DNA of 64,000 nt, from assembly GCF_004114615.1 (NCBI RefSeq), contig NZ_CP035300.1, positions 2,046,001 through 2,110,000 of the forward strand, written 5' to 3'. The position numbers and the translations under genes are program-made. A model generated the notes under the pieces. The model ran no database searches. It worked only from the letters and a program-made list of their open reading frames with translations, and was not told the DNA's origin. Shown one piece after another: positions 33,723-43,054 of the stretch (positions are counted from its first letter, which is position 1; each line of letters begins with the position of its first letter). This DNA is from Dyella sp. M7H15-1. Its GTDB lineage: Bacteria > Pseudomonadota > Gammaproteobacteria > Xanthomonadales > Rhodanobacteraceae.

Positions 33723-35930
33723 TTATTGCAGGCTATCGCTCAGGATGCGTGGCGTCACGAAGATCAGCAATTCATCCTTGTCGTTGATGCGCTGCGTGCT
33801 GCGGAACAGGAAGCCCACGCCAGGGATATCACCCAGCCACGGCACCTTGTTGATGTTGTCGGTCTTGGTAATTTCATAGATGCCGCCCAGCACAACCGTC
33901 TGACCGTCATCCACCAGCACCGAGGTATTGAGCGAGCGCGTGTCGATCACCGGCACCTGACCGCTGCCCGGGACGGGGATGTAGTTGTGCAACGAATCCT
34001 TGTTCACATTGATCGCCAGATACACGCGGTTGTCGGCGGTAATGGTCGGCGTCACCTTCAGTTCCAGCACCGCGTCCTTGAAGGCTACCGTAGCCGTACC
34101 GCTGGCACCACCGCCGCCCACCGAGTTCTGATACGTGACGTAGCCGATTTCCTGACCCTGACGGATATCCGCTTCCTGCTGGTTAGCGGTGATCACACGT
34201 GGACTGGAGACGAGCTGACTACGACCTTCGGCCTGCGCGGCGGACAGCTCCAGGTCCAAGGCGTAATTCTTGCCTAGGATACCGGCGGCAATGGTTGAGA
34301 CGGTGCCGGTTGTCGGTGTGGCCGGCAGATTGACCTGCTGAAAGTTCTGCAATCCGTTGTAAGTCGTAGTGGTGGTGCCACTGCCAGTCGACGCCGCCGG
34401 CAGAAGGCCGCTGCCCAGTGACAGTGTCTGGCCGCTTGGGTTGACGTGCCTGCCATTGATACCCCACCGCACGCCCAGGTCGCGCTCGAAGTCGTCCGTC
34501 GCAATAACGATGCGCGATTCGATCAGCACCTGCTGCACTGGTCGATCGAGCTGGGAAATGATGGTGCGTAGTTCAGCCGTCTTTTCGGCCGTATCGTTGA
34601 TGAGCAGCGTGTTGGTGCGCTGATCGAAGGTAACGCTGCCGCGCGGCGAGAGGAACCCGCGATGTTCCGAGGCAGCACTATTAATGCCGCCACCAGCCAC
34701 GCTTTGCATGCTGCCACTGGTCAGCAACTTGGCGATGTCCTGCGCCTTGCCATAGCTAATCGGCACATAGGTCGTAATCAGCGGCGCCGTGTCTTCCGCC
34801 TTGAAGCGTGCATCAGCCAAACTCTGCTCGTAATCGGCCAATTCCTTCTGCGGCGCAATCCAGATCACGTTGCCGTCGCGGCGCTTGTCCAGATCCTTGG
34901 CGCGCAAGATCACGTCGAGCGCCTGATCCCAGGGCACATTGACCAGTCGCAGCGTAACACTGCCACCTACCGTATCCGAAGCCACCAGGTTCAGGCCGGA
35001 GTAGTCGGCCAGCAACTGCAGCGCAGAGCGCACAGGGATATCCTGAAAGTTGAAGGTCACGCGGTTACCCGTATAGACAGGTTGAGCGAAAGAACCGGGA
35101 TGGGTGTTCCTGTTGCTCTGCTTCTTCGGCGTTACTTCGATCACATACTGGTTACCCGTCTGGTACGACGAGGTTTCCACATCGCCGCTGTAGGCGATGT
35201 CCATATGTACGCCATTGAGTGTGGAACGCGGCGAGATGGATTGCACCGGCGTCGCAAAATCGAGCACGTTCAGACGCTGGGCCTGACTGGCCGGCAACTG
35301 TACGTTGTCGATGTCCACGGCAATGTTGTTGCCCTGGTTGTGCAGGCTGGCGTTGGCGCCGGCACCGTTAAAGTTGATCAGCACACGCCCGGAACCATTG
35401 GTGCCGCGCTGGAAGTCGATGTTGGTGATCGCTGGACCATTCAGTGCCGAGGGTAGCGCTTTGGACGGATCAATCGTCGATGCCGTAGTGACCGGCTGGG
35501 TCTGTGCGCCATTGTTTACCACCAACACCAAGCTGTTGCCTTCTACGTGCGACTTGTAGGTCGAGGACTGCATCAGCTCAACCACAACACGGGTGCGACC
35601 ACCCGCGGAAACAGCCGATACCCCGGTTGTGGCACCGACACCGATGTCCTGGTGACGTGCCGCATCGTTGGTCGTATTCGGGAAGTCGATCGCGATGCGC
35701 GGCGGATTGTTCGTGGTGAAAATATTGGGTTGCGGAAGCTGATTGTTGTCGAAGCTCATGCGCAGCTCGACACGACCGCCAGGCAAGCTCTTGTAGGTAA
35801 TGTTTTGCAGCGTGCTGGCCGCTGCCGTTGTGTTGGCCCATGCAGCAGCGCCCAACACCATCATTGTCATCAGGCAACGGCTCGCCAGGTGCATGGCACG
35901 GCTCCGGACTGGTTTGATTGGATTAGTCAT
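33723..35930 (-). CDS. pilQ: Type IV pilus secretin PilQ
   Basis: Outer-membrane secretin through which the type IV pilus is extruded. It has 735 residues with a signal peptide (about 1-38), two AMIN domains (QNITYKSLPGGRVELRMSF and the repeat near 155), an STN-type domain (FNFQDIPVRSALQLLADYSG), an N-domain (VPISYGKAQDIAKLL) and the secretin core, including VLIESRIVIATDDFERDLGVRWG and the C-terminal VPWLGDIPGVGFLFRS. It is last in pilMNOPQ, 19 bp after pilP. A glycine-rich loop (SVGGGGASGT) lies in the core. Confidence 0.97.
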   Translation of the reverse strand: MTNPIKPVRSRAMHLASRCLMTMMVLGAAAWANTTAAASTLQNITYKSLPGGRVELRMSFDNNQLPQPNIFTTNNPPRIAIDFPNTTNDAARHQDIGVGATTGVSAVSAGGRTRVVVELMQSSTYKSHVEGNSLVLVVNNGAQTQPVTTASTIDPSKALPSALNGPAITNIDFQRGTNGSGRVLINFNGAGANASLHNQGNNIAVDIDNVQLPASQAQRLNVLDFATPVQSISPRSTLNGVHMDIAYSGDVETSSYQTGNQYVIEVTPKKQSNRNTHPGSFAQPVYTGNRVTFNFQDIPVRSALQLLADYSGLNLVASDTVGGSVTLRLVNVPWDQALDVILRAKDLDKRRDGNVIWIAPQKELADYEQSLADARFKAEDTAPLITTYVPISYGKAQDIAKLLTSGSMQSVAGGGINSAASEHRGFLSPRGSVTFDQRTNTLLINDTAEKTAELRTIISQLDRPVQQVLIESRIVIATDDFERDLGVRWGINGRHVNPSGQTLSLGSGLLPAASTGSGTTTTTYNGLQNFQQVNLPATPTTGTVSTIAAGILGKNYALDLELSAAQAEGRSQLVSSPRVITANQQEADIRQGQEIGYVTYQNSVGGGGASGTATVAFKDAVLELKVTPTITADNRVYLAINVNKDSLHNYIPVPGSGQVPVIDTRSLNTSVLVDDGQTVVLGGIYEITKTDNINKVPWLGDIPGVGFLFRSTQRINDKDELLIFVTPRILSDSLQ

Positions 35931-35948
35931 TGCATCAGCCCCTGTTTT

Positions 35949-36482
35949 CTATTTCGCGACAAGCGCGATGCTGGCCGGACGTTCCATCCAGCCGCCATTG
36001 CCGTTTGAAACCAATTCGACCAGATCGACGTGATCGCTACTGATGGCAGTGATGCGACCATAGTTCTGGCCCATGTATTCATTTGCGTGCACGCGATGAA
36101 TCACCCCACCTGGGTCCTTGATCAGAGCCTCCATGGTGGCACCAGCACCGATCGTGCCAACCATCCTCAGGCTATCCAGCGCGTAAGCCTCAAGCGGCTG
36201 TCGGGCGCGGCCTTCATCCGGACGAGGACCATTGCTCTGATTCAACTCATCCGGACTCGGACTGAACGGATCACGCTTGTCCTGGTCGCTGTAGGTAAAT
36301 GTTTCGAAGGTCTTGATCACCGGCAGCGGCGGAATCGGAGCGCCACGCCTGGCCTTTTCCTGCGCAACCCATTCGCGCAGATCCGACATGCCACGGGTGC
36401 AGCCCGCGAGCGCCAGCACGGCCCCCATCAACAGCAAGGCCTTAGCCAAGTGCGCGAGCTTCATGACAGACGGGTTGCTCAT
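35949..36482 (-). CDS. pilP: Type IV pilus inner-membrane lipoprotein PilP
   Basis: A 177-residue lipoprotein connecting the PilMNO platform to the PilQ secretin. It has a signal sequence with lipobox (VLALAGC, cysteine about 28), a proline-rich linker (IPPLPVIKTFETFTYSDQDKRDPF, recognised as the PilP PF motif region) and a beta domain starting LRMVGTIG and containing GVIHRVHANEYMGQNYGRI. The start overlaps the pilO stop by four bases. An internal ATG at 36464 (MKLAHLAK) is an alternative start. Confidence 0.95.
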   Translation of the reverse strand: MSNPSVMKLAHLAKALLLMGAVLALAGCTRGMSDLREWVAQEKARRGAPIPPLPVIKTFETFTYSDQDKRDPFSPSPDELNQSNGPRPDEGRARQPLEAYALDSLRMVGTIGAGATMEALIKDPGGVIHRVHANEYMGQNYGRITAISSDHVDLVELVSNGNGGWMERPASIALVAK

Positions 36483-37144
36483 TTCTGCTCCCCCACTTTT
36501 TTGCCCTTGGCGCTCGTTTCGCCCGTTTCGGAATCATCCAGGTAGCGGTACGTCTTCACTGTGCCTTGCAGTACCAGCAATTGATTCGGTCCGGGTTCGC
36601 CACCCTTGGCAGACGGGTTGAGCGGTGCCAACGACACATCGTGCATGGTAAGGATCACCACGCGCGGCAGCGAAGCCACGCCACTGATGAAGGTACCGAA
36701 CTGATGGTAGGTACCGATCATCTTGAGCTGGATCGGCTTCTCAGCGTAGAAGTCCTTCAGTATTTCAGTACCCGGCTGGAACAGCTCTTGTTGCAAGCCG
36801 GCCGACAATGCCGTTTGCGAAACATCCACCAGCAGTTCCGGCATTTCGGTCTTGCTGGGGAGCTGGCGCAGCAACTGGCGCAGCATGTCTTTCATTTCGT
36901 CGAGCTGCTGTTGCAGCGCTTCGAGATTGACTGACTTGGCCTGCTTCTCCGAAAACTCCTGCTTGAGCTTTTCTTCCTTGGCGGCCAGGTTTTGCAAGGT
37001 GTCCTGCTGGTCGTTGATAAAGACATACCAGCCGATAAAGCCGATCACCAGGAACAGCAGTACGGTAAACAAGGTCTTGACCGACTTCGGCCAGCCGCCG
37101 ATGTTGTTGCGATCCAGACTGCGCAAATCGTTGAGGAGTTTCAT
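36479..37144 (-). CDS. pilO: Type IV pilus alignment protein PilO
   Basis: A 221-residue bitopic inner-membrane protein: a short cytoplasmic tail, one helix (TVLLFLVIGFIGWYVFI, about 28-45), a periplasmic coiled coil (about 55-95) and a ferredoxin-like domain with FYAEKPIQLKMIGTYHQFG. It dimerises with PilN. Its start abuts the pilN stop and its end overlaps pilP, so the genes are translationally coupled. Confidence 0.96.
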   Translation of the reverse strand: MKLLNDLRSLDRNNIGGWPKSVKTLFTVLLFLVIGFIGWYVFINDQQDTLQNLAAKEEKLKQEFSEKQAKSVNLEALQQQLDEMKDMLRQLLRQLPSKTEMPELLVDVSQTALSAGLQQELFQPGTEILKDFYAEKPIQLKMIGTYHQFGTFISGVASLPRVVILTMHDVSLAPLNPSAKGGEPGPNQLLVLQGTVKTYRYLDDSETGETSAKGKKVGEQK

Positions 37145-37866
37145 TATTTGGCTCCTCCCTTGATCGACACAGCGTTGGGTTGAGTCGGCGCCTGCGCCGC
37201 GGCCGGAGGTGTCGGTGTCATGGCCGGCTTGGCCTGGGGATTCACCGGTACCACCGGAGCTGCATGGATGCTGCTGGTGCTGGACGAGGCAGGTACCGCC
37301 CCACCCTGTGCCGCACCATCATCCTTCGGCTTTTGCAGGACCACGGTCAGCCCAAAGCTGTAGGGCATGCGCGAGGCGTCATGACTGTTCTCGGTCTTGC
37401 TCAGATCCGTCTGCCCCATCCATGGCGACGCTTCGATGTTGCGCATGTATTCGGCGACGCTGGCGTTCGATTGCGCCACGCCACCCAGCATCATCTGATC
37501 GCCGGTCTGCTTGATCGAGGTGAGGCGCGCACTGCCTGGAATGGTCTTCACTAGTTCGTCGAACAGATGCACCATCTGCGAGCGATTGGCCTGCAGTTGC
37601 TCGATGATCTGTTTGCGGGCTAGCAACTGCGCGCGCACTTTTTCCAGATCATTGATCTTGGTCAGGCGTGCATCGACCTGTTTGATTTGGTCCTGCAAAT
37701 AGGTATTGCGCTCATTCTGGTTGTCGATGCGCATGCTCATCCACAGACCCCACAGCAGCAGGAATCCGATCGCGGCCAGCGCTGAGGCGCCAAGCTGCGT
37801 GAAAAACTCGCGCTGACGCTGTTTGCGACGCTCTGCGCGCCAGGGAAGTAGGTTGATGCGTGCCAT
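37144..37866 (-). CDS. pilN: Type IV pilus assembly protein PilN
   Basis: A 240-residue bitopic protein. It starts MARINLLPWRAERRKQRQ, the conserved N terminus that binds PilM. A helix (AALAAIGFLLLWGLWM-like, about 25-42), a coiled coil and the periplasmic domain with PGSARLTSIKQTGDQMMLGG follow. The C terminus has an extra alanine- and proline-rich tail (about 195-240). The ATG at 37866 overlaps the pilM stop by one base; a longer open frame upstream runs inside pilM and is rejected. Confidence 0.95.
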   Translation of the reverse strand: MARINLLPWRAERRKQRQREFFTQLGASALAAIGFLLLWGLWMSMRIDNQNERNTYLQDQIKQVDARLTKINDLEKVRAQLLARKQIIEQLQANRSQMVHLFDELVKTIPGSARLTSIKQTGDQMMLGGVAQSNASVAEYMRNIEASPWMGQTDLSKTENSHDASRMPYSFGLTVVLQKPKDDGAAQGGAVPASSSTSSIHAAPVVPVNPQAKPAMTPTPPAAAQAPTQPNAVSIKGGAK

Positions 37867-38924
37867 CAGTCGAAACTCCTCATGGCGAGTCCGACCGCGA
37901 TCATCAGAGCCGGTGCATCCTGGGTGAGCGACTGTGCCTGCACCCGGCTGGACAGCGACATGCGGGCCAGCGGATTGGCGACGATGCAAGGCAGGCCAAG
38001 CTGCTCTTCCAGCATCGCGCTGATGCCTTCGATCGACGCACAACCACCCGCCAGCACGACCTGGTCGACCTTGCTGAATTCGCTACCGGCGTAGAAGAAC
38101 TGCAGCAAGCGACTGATCTGCTGCACCAGCGACTCCTTGAACGGCAGCAATGTTTCGGTCTCGTAGGATTCCGGCAGACCACCTTTGCGCTTGGCGCGAC
38201 CGGCTTCCTCGTAAGAAAGGCCATAGCGGCGCATGATTTCGTCGGTGAGCTGCTTGCCACCGAACACTTGCTCGCGCGAATAGATGGTGCGCTGGTTCTT
38301 GAGCACGGAGAGCGTGGTCATGGTGGCGCCGATATCGACCACTGCCACCAGCGCATCGCGGCCGACATTCAACTGATCGGCGATCAGCGTGAAAGCGTTC
38401 TCCATCGCGAAGGCTTCCACGTCGATCACCTGCGCGGCCAAGCCGCCCAGATCGAGCGCGGCCACGCGCATATCGACATTCTCCGTGCGCGACGCAGCCA
38501 ACAGCACGTTGTTCATTTCGGGACTGTCGCGCACCGGACCCAGCACCTCGAAATCGAGACTGACTTCCTCGATCGGATACGGGATGTACTGGTTGGCCTC
38601 GACCTGGATCTGACCCTCAAGATCCTCGTCAGAAAGCTCCACCGCCATCGGCACAATGCGCGTAATCACGGCCGAGCCGGCTACTGCCGCCGCCGCATGC
38701 TTGATCTTGGCGCCGGAGCGCGTCAGCGCGCGGCGTACCGCCTCACCGACCGCCTCGACCTCGACGATGTTTTTCTCGACGACGGCATTGGGGGGCAGCG
38801 GCTCGATCGCGTAGTGCTCCACGCGATAGCGGCCTCCAGTCTGGCTGAGCTGCAGCAGCTTGACGGCGGTCGAACTGATATCGACACCAACAAGCGGCGG
38901 CTTCTTGGGTGTAAAGAGCCCCAC
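37866..38924 (-). CDS. pilM: Type IV pilus actin-like ATPase PilM
   Basis: A 352-residue cytoplasmic actin-fold protein that recruits PilN. Visible are the N-terminal LVGVDISSTAVKLLQLS phosphate loop, VVDIGATMTTLSVLKN and VVLAGGCASIEGISAML. First gene of pilMNOPQ, divergent from mrcA, a gene order widely conserved in gammaproteobacteria. Confidence 0.96.
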   Translation of the reverse strand: MGLFTPKKPPLVGVDISSTAVKLLQLSQTGGRYRVEHYAIEPLPPNAVVEKNIVEVEAVGEAVRRALTRSGAKIKHAAAAVAGSAVITRIVPMAVELSDEDLEGQIQVEANQYIPYPIEEVSLDFEVLGPVRDSPEMNNVLLAASRTENVDMRVAALDLGGLAAQVIDVEAFAMENAFTLIADQLNVGRDALVAVVDIGATMTTLSVLKNQRTIYSREQVFGGKQLTDEIMRRYGLSYEEAGRAKRKGGLPESYETETLLPFKESLVQQISRLLQFFYAGSEFSKVDQVVLAGGCASIEGISAMLEEQLGLPCIVANPLARMSLSSRVQAQSLTQDAPALMIAVGLAMRSFD

Positions 38925-39353
38925 GATGATTCCCCCTTGACCCCTGGCGCTTCCGCCAGTACCCGGCAGGATTGCCGGGTCATTTAATCCAAAAATTAAC
39001 GCAATAGCAACGGCCTACATGATCTTCTTCGAGACTTTTGGCGTGATGGCCTGCACATTTGGACTAACCCGACGGATACCGCGATTAAGGTTTTGCTAAT
39101 CCATCGCTAATGTCGCACATACTGCAACATCTATACTCTTAACCGTTTTGACTCAAGTCTCGATTGGAATGATCTGATTCGTTTTGCGCAATGGCATGAT
39201 GCCCGACAGCTTGCAAGGTGTAGCGCAGCGATAACGTGAGTGAGGATTACCAGATCGCGCGGCACATCTGCCAAAACCCTCCTGGCATCGCACCACTCTT
39301 TTATAATCAATACGTTGGGACTGACCCCGTCTGTCCGCATCACATAAATCAAC
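38925..39353. other. Divergent promoter region pilM / mrcA
   Basis: About 430 bp without a supported gene, more AT-rich than its flanks (39000-39180). It should carry the promoter of pilMNOPQ (leftwards) and mrcA (rightwards). A TATAAT hexamer at 39302 is listed separately. Several short open frames here lack ribosome sites. Confidence 0.65.
39302..39307 (+). promoter_or_regulatory. Consensus -10 element TATAAT upstream of mrcA
   Basis: Perfect TATAAT 47 bp before the mrcA start codon. The expected -35 position (CTCCTG) is poor. It probably belongs to the mrcA promoter. Confidence 0.45.
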
Positions 39354-41873
39354 ATGACGCGAATTCTGAAAGCCCTTCTGCGCTGGTTCCTGATTCTCGG
39401 TTTCAGCGGGCTCCTGCTGATCGCTGCGGCCGCCGGTGTGGCTTACTGGCTGGTCGCCCCCCGACTCCCCTCGGTGGCGGTGCTTAAGGATTACCACATG
39501 CAAGTGCCGCTGCGCATCCTGAGCGCCGATGGCAAGTTGATTGCAACATTTGGTGAGACGCGACGCATCCCTGTGTCCATCGACCAGGTACCGGACATGG
39601 TCAAGCACGCCGTGCTGTCGGCGGAGGATGCGGATTTCTACACCCACCCGGGTGTGGACTGGCGCGGCGTGATGCGCGCCGGCTTCCATGTGCTGGCTTC
39701 CGGCGGCAACAAGACCCAGGGCGGCTCCACCATCACCCAGCAGGTGGCACGCAACTTCTTCCTGAGCCCGGAAAAGCTGTATTCGCGCAAGCTGATCGAG
39801 ATGTTCATCGCCCTGCGCATGGAAGGCGAGCTCAGCAAGGACCAGATCCTGGAGCTTTACCTCAACAAAATGTTCCTGGGGCACCGCTCCTACGGCATCG
39901 CCGCGGCGGCCGAATATTACTATGGCAAGCGCCTGGATCAGCTCACCGTGGCCCAGTCCGCAGCGATCGCCTCTACCTTCCAGCTCCCCTCGGCGGTCAA
40001 TCCGCTGACCAATACGCAGCGGCTGATCGCTCGCCGCAATTGGGTGATCAGCCAGATGCTGGAGCACAAATACATCACCCAGGCGCAATACCAGGAAGCC
40101 ATCAACGCGCCGGATGACGCCGCGCCACATGAGCAGCCGATCCAAGTGGAAGCGCCCTACCTTGCCGAGATGGCGCGCCTCCAAGCGCTGGACCGCCTTG
40201 GCAACGATGCGTTGACCGAGGGGTATGTGGTCAAGACCACCATCCTCAGTACCCGCCAACAGGCTGCCGTGACTGCCGTGCGCGATGGCCTGTCCATCTA
40301 CGATCACCGTCACGGCTGGCGTGGCCCCGAAGCGCATCTGGAACTGTCCACGGGTGCTAGCGATGCGGACTACGGCAACCTGCTGTCCAGTTACTACGAT
40401 CTCGCCGGCCTGACGCCGGGACTGGTCATCGCCTCCTCGGCCAGTGAGGCCTCCGTCTACCTGCCTGATAAACAAACCATCAAGCTCAATCTCGCCACCG
40501 TGGCTTGGGCCCGCCCTTATATCAATGAGAGCCGGGTCGGCGCTGCGCCTAAGACTGTCAGCGAGGTACTCAAGCCCGGCGACATCATCCGCATGATTCG
40601 CGACGACAAGGGTGTGTGGCAGCTCACCCAGATTCCCAAGGCACAGGCTGCCATGGTGTCACTGAGTCCTGAGGACGGCGCCATCCAATCGCTGGTAGGT
40701 GGTTTCAACTTCCAGCGCAGCAAGTTCAACCGTGCCGTGATGGCCGCACGCCAGCCGGGCTCAAGCTTCAAGCCATTCATTTATTCGGCGGCCTTCGAGC
40801 GCGGGTATACAGCCGCGTCGATCATCAACGACGCGCCGCTTGCCTTGCCCGATCCCTCCCAGCCGAATGGCCTATGGACACCCTCCAACGACGATAACAA
40901 GTTTGCCGGCCCCATCCGCTTGCGCGAGGCGCTGATCGAGTCGAAGAACCTGGTTTCGGTACGTTTGCTCGACGCCATCGGGGTGCGTTATGCACGCGAC
41001 TACATCACCCGCTTCGGCTTCCCACTGGATGCCTTGCCAGCCAACCTGTCGATGGCGCTGGGCACGGCCTCGGTGTCGCCGTTGAGTATGGCGCGCGGCT
41101 ATGCCGTGTTTGCCAACGGCGGCTATCTGGTCACCCCGTACTTCATCAACGAGATCGATGATCGCGACGGCAAGCCCGTCTATGTCGCCAACCCACAACG
41201 CGCCTGCGCCAGCTGCCAGGCACGCCTGCTGCAAAACACCCCGCCCGCGCCGCCGCCAACCAGCATGTTGACGAATGGTGTTCCAGCCAGTTCATCCAGC
41301 GCTCCGCCGCCCGCCGTGGCCACGGCGGGCGAAACGTCGCTGCCGGCGGATGCGCACAATGGCGAGACCTCGCCCATGCTGGCACCGCACGTGATCGACA
41401 TCCGCAACGACTATCTCGTTACGTCCCTGATGAAAGACGTGATTACCTCCCCAATGGGCACCGGCTACGCAGCCAAGGTGCTCAACCGCCCGGACCTGGC
41501 CGGCAAGACCGGTTCCACCAATGATCATCGCGATGCCTGGTTCGTGGGCTTCAACGGTGACCTGGCGACTGCCGTGTGGGTGGGTTTCGACGATTTCACC
41601 TCGTTGGGCAAGGGCGAATTTGGCGCCAAGGCGGCACTACCGATCTGGATCGACTATATGGGCAATGTCCTCAAGGATCTGCCAGAAAGCAGCCTGCCCA
41701 TGCCACCCGGTATCACCACGGTACAGATCAACCGTGAGAGCGGCTTGCCGACCGGACAAGGCGATCCGGACGCCATGTCGGAAATCTTCAAAGTCGAGGA
41801 TGTCGACCGCCTGCATAACCAGGCCATGCAACAACAAACCCAGGATCAACAGCAGGCCAATGACATCTTCTGA
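39354..41873 (+). CDS. mrcA: Class A penicillin-binding protein 1A
   Basis: Bifunctional peptidoglycan glycosyltransferase and transpeptidase, 839 residues. One N-terminal membrane helix (about 12-34). The GT51 domain has catalytic E91 in SAEDADFYTHPG, then GGSTITQQVARNFFL and KMFLGHRSYGIAAAAEYYY. An OB-like insert (about 300-420) precedes the transpeptidase domain, which has the SxxK motif S470-S-F-K473 (RQPGSSFKPF), SKN in ESKNLVS and KTG at K718 (LAGKTGSTNDHRDAW). A proline- and alanine-rich insert at about 620-670 lies within the transpeptidase domain. It is divergent from the pil operon. Confidence 0.97.
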   Translation: MTRILKALLRWFLILGFSGLLLIAAAAGVAYWLVAPRLPSVAVLKDYHMQVPLRILSADGKLIATFGETRRIPVSIDQVPDMVKHAVLSAEDADFYTHPGVDWRGVMRAGFHVLASGGNKTQGGSTITQQVARNFFLSPEKLYSRKLIEMFIALRMEGELSKDQILELYLNKMFLGHRSYGIAAAAEYYYGKRLDQLTVAQSAAIASTFQLPSAVNPLTNTQRLIARRNWVISQMLEHKYITQAQYQEAINAPDDAAPHEQPIQVEAPYLAEMARLQALDRLGNDALTEGYVVKTTILSTRQQAAVTAVRDGLSIYDHRHGWRGPEAHLELSTGASDADYGNLLSSYYDLAGLTPGLVIASSASEASVYLPDKQTIKLNLATVAWARPYINESRVGAAPKTVSEVLKPGDIIRMIRDDKGVWQLTQIPKAQAAMVSLSPEDGAIQSLVGGFNFQRSKFNRAVMAARQPGSSFKPFIYSAAFERGYTAASIINDAPLALPDPSQPNGLWTPSNDDNKFAGPIRLREALIESKNLVSVRLLDAIGVRYARDYITRFGFPLDALPANLSMALGTASVSPLSMARGYAVFANGGYLVTPYFINEIDDRDGKPVYVANPQRACASCQARLLQNTPPAPPPTSMLTNGVPASSSSAPPPAVATAGETSLPADAHNGETSPMLAPHVIDIRNDYLVTSLMKDVITSPMGTGYAAKVLNRPDLAGKTGSTNDHRDAWFVGFNGDLATAVWVGFDDFTSLGKGEFGAKAALPIWIDYMGNVLKDLPESSLPMPPGITTVQINRESGLPTGQGDPDAMSEIFKVEDVDRLHNQAMQQQTQDQQQANDIF

Positions 41874-42013
41874 CGCCTGACGAGCCGTTCAGCAACAGGC
41901 TTGCTGCAGAAACCTGTACTCCAGGGGTCGAGGAAGTGCAACAAAGCATCTTCTCAACATCCTGATCATTTTCCGGTAGTCTTGCCTCGGACGCGCAACA
42001 GAGGGCCGGGACA

Positions 42014-42650
42014 ATGGCACGAGGCGAGCACCATCGCATCCACGCACACGACCGTGTGCAGCGCAACCGGCTACGCGTCGCTCAGGAGGCGGCGCGGCTG
42101 ATGAGCGAACACGGTATCCGCGACTTCCATCACGCCAAACGCAAGGCCGCCGAACGATTGGGCGTCCTTGACGAACAAGCCCTTCCACGCAATCACGAGA
42201 TCGAACAGGCCCTACGCGAACACCAGCGTATTTTCCAAGGCGAGAGCCAGCCACTATTACTGAAAAGCCGCCATCGAAGCCATGCACTTTCTGCAACGTT
42301 TCGAGCCCCGGCTGGTGGGCGCTGTATTGGAAGGTACGGCAGATGCCCATTCCGCTGTTTGCCTGCATGTGTTCAGTGACGATCCGGAAGCCGTCGGCAT
42401 CTATCTGCGCGAACACGGTGTACCGATAGAAACGCAGACCCGTCGCTTACGCGTGAGTCGTGAGGAGCAGGTGGAATATCCCGTACTGCTGTTCGCAGCC
42501 GACAAACTTCCGTTCGATCTCACCGTACTTCCGCTCAATGCATTGCGTCAGGCTCCATTCGATCGCATCGACGAGAAACCCATGCGTCGCGCCTCGCTAC
42601 CCATGGTCGAAATCATGCTGGCCGAGGAAGAAAACGAGCAGATGGCATGA
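42014..42650 (+). pseudogene. Conserved hypothetical (nucleotidyltransferase-like) gene with a +1 frameshift
   Basis: Two overlapping frames form one protein. The first starts MARGEHHRIHAHDRVQRNRL and runs to QPLLLK. The second continues AAIEAMHFLQRFEPRLVGAV then EGTADAHSAVCLHVF and ends at 42650. The frames switch at an A4 run at 42263-42266; with three As the sequence reads straight through to a protein of 211 residues. Intact relatives of this length occur in Xanthomonadales with nucleotidyltransferase-like features (GAVLEGTAD, then FDLTVLP), but the reaction is unknown. It may be a true pseudogene or an indel error in the sequence. It overlaps the MAPEG gene start by four bases. Confidence 0.75.
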
Positions 42651-43054
42651 GCGTAACCATGATTCAGAACCTGCCGGCCCTAGTCACCCTACTGACGGTT
42701 ATCCTGCAATTTGGCACCATGTTTGCCGTGGGGCACGCACGCGGGAAATACCAGATCCATGCACCAGCGATCAGCGGACATCCTGCCTTCGAGCGCGCCT
42801 ATCGCGTGCAGATGAACACGCTGGAATGCACCTTGATGTTCCTGCCCACACTGTGGCTGGCCGCGCATTACGGTTATGTGATATGGGCAGGGGTGGCAGG
42901 TCTGGTATGGGTCGCGGCACGCATCTGGTACGCACTGGCCTACCTGCAGGACGCGAGTAAGCGCGGGCCAGGATACATGGTCAGCATGGTGGGCTGGGGC
43001 GCGTTGGTGATCATGGCCGTGTTGGGATTGGGCCGTGCGATGCTGGCCGGTTGA
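42647..43054 (+). CDS. MAPEG-family membrane protein
   Basis: A 135-residue inner-membrane protein with four hydrophobic segments. The family motif is in the second part (GHPAFERAYRVQMNTLECTL). Eukaryotic members are glutathione S-transferases and eicosanoid enzymes; bacterial members are mostly uncharacterised. The ATG overlaps the previous frame by four bases and its stop overlaps the protease start, giving a three-gene translationally coupled unit. Confidence 0.9.
   Translation: MSVTMIQNLPALVTLLTVILQFGTMFAVGHARGKYQIHAPAISGHPAFERAYRVQMNTLECTLMFLPTLWLAAHYGYVIWAGVAGLVWVAARIWYALAYLQDASKRGPGYMVSMVGWGALVIMAVLGLGRAMLAG

Noticed and set aside
39153-40475. 440-codon open frame antisense to mrcA
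   Set aside because: Overlaps the glycosyltransferase motifs of PBP1A in reverse and has no recognisable domain.
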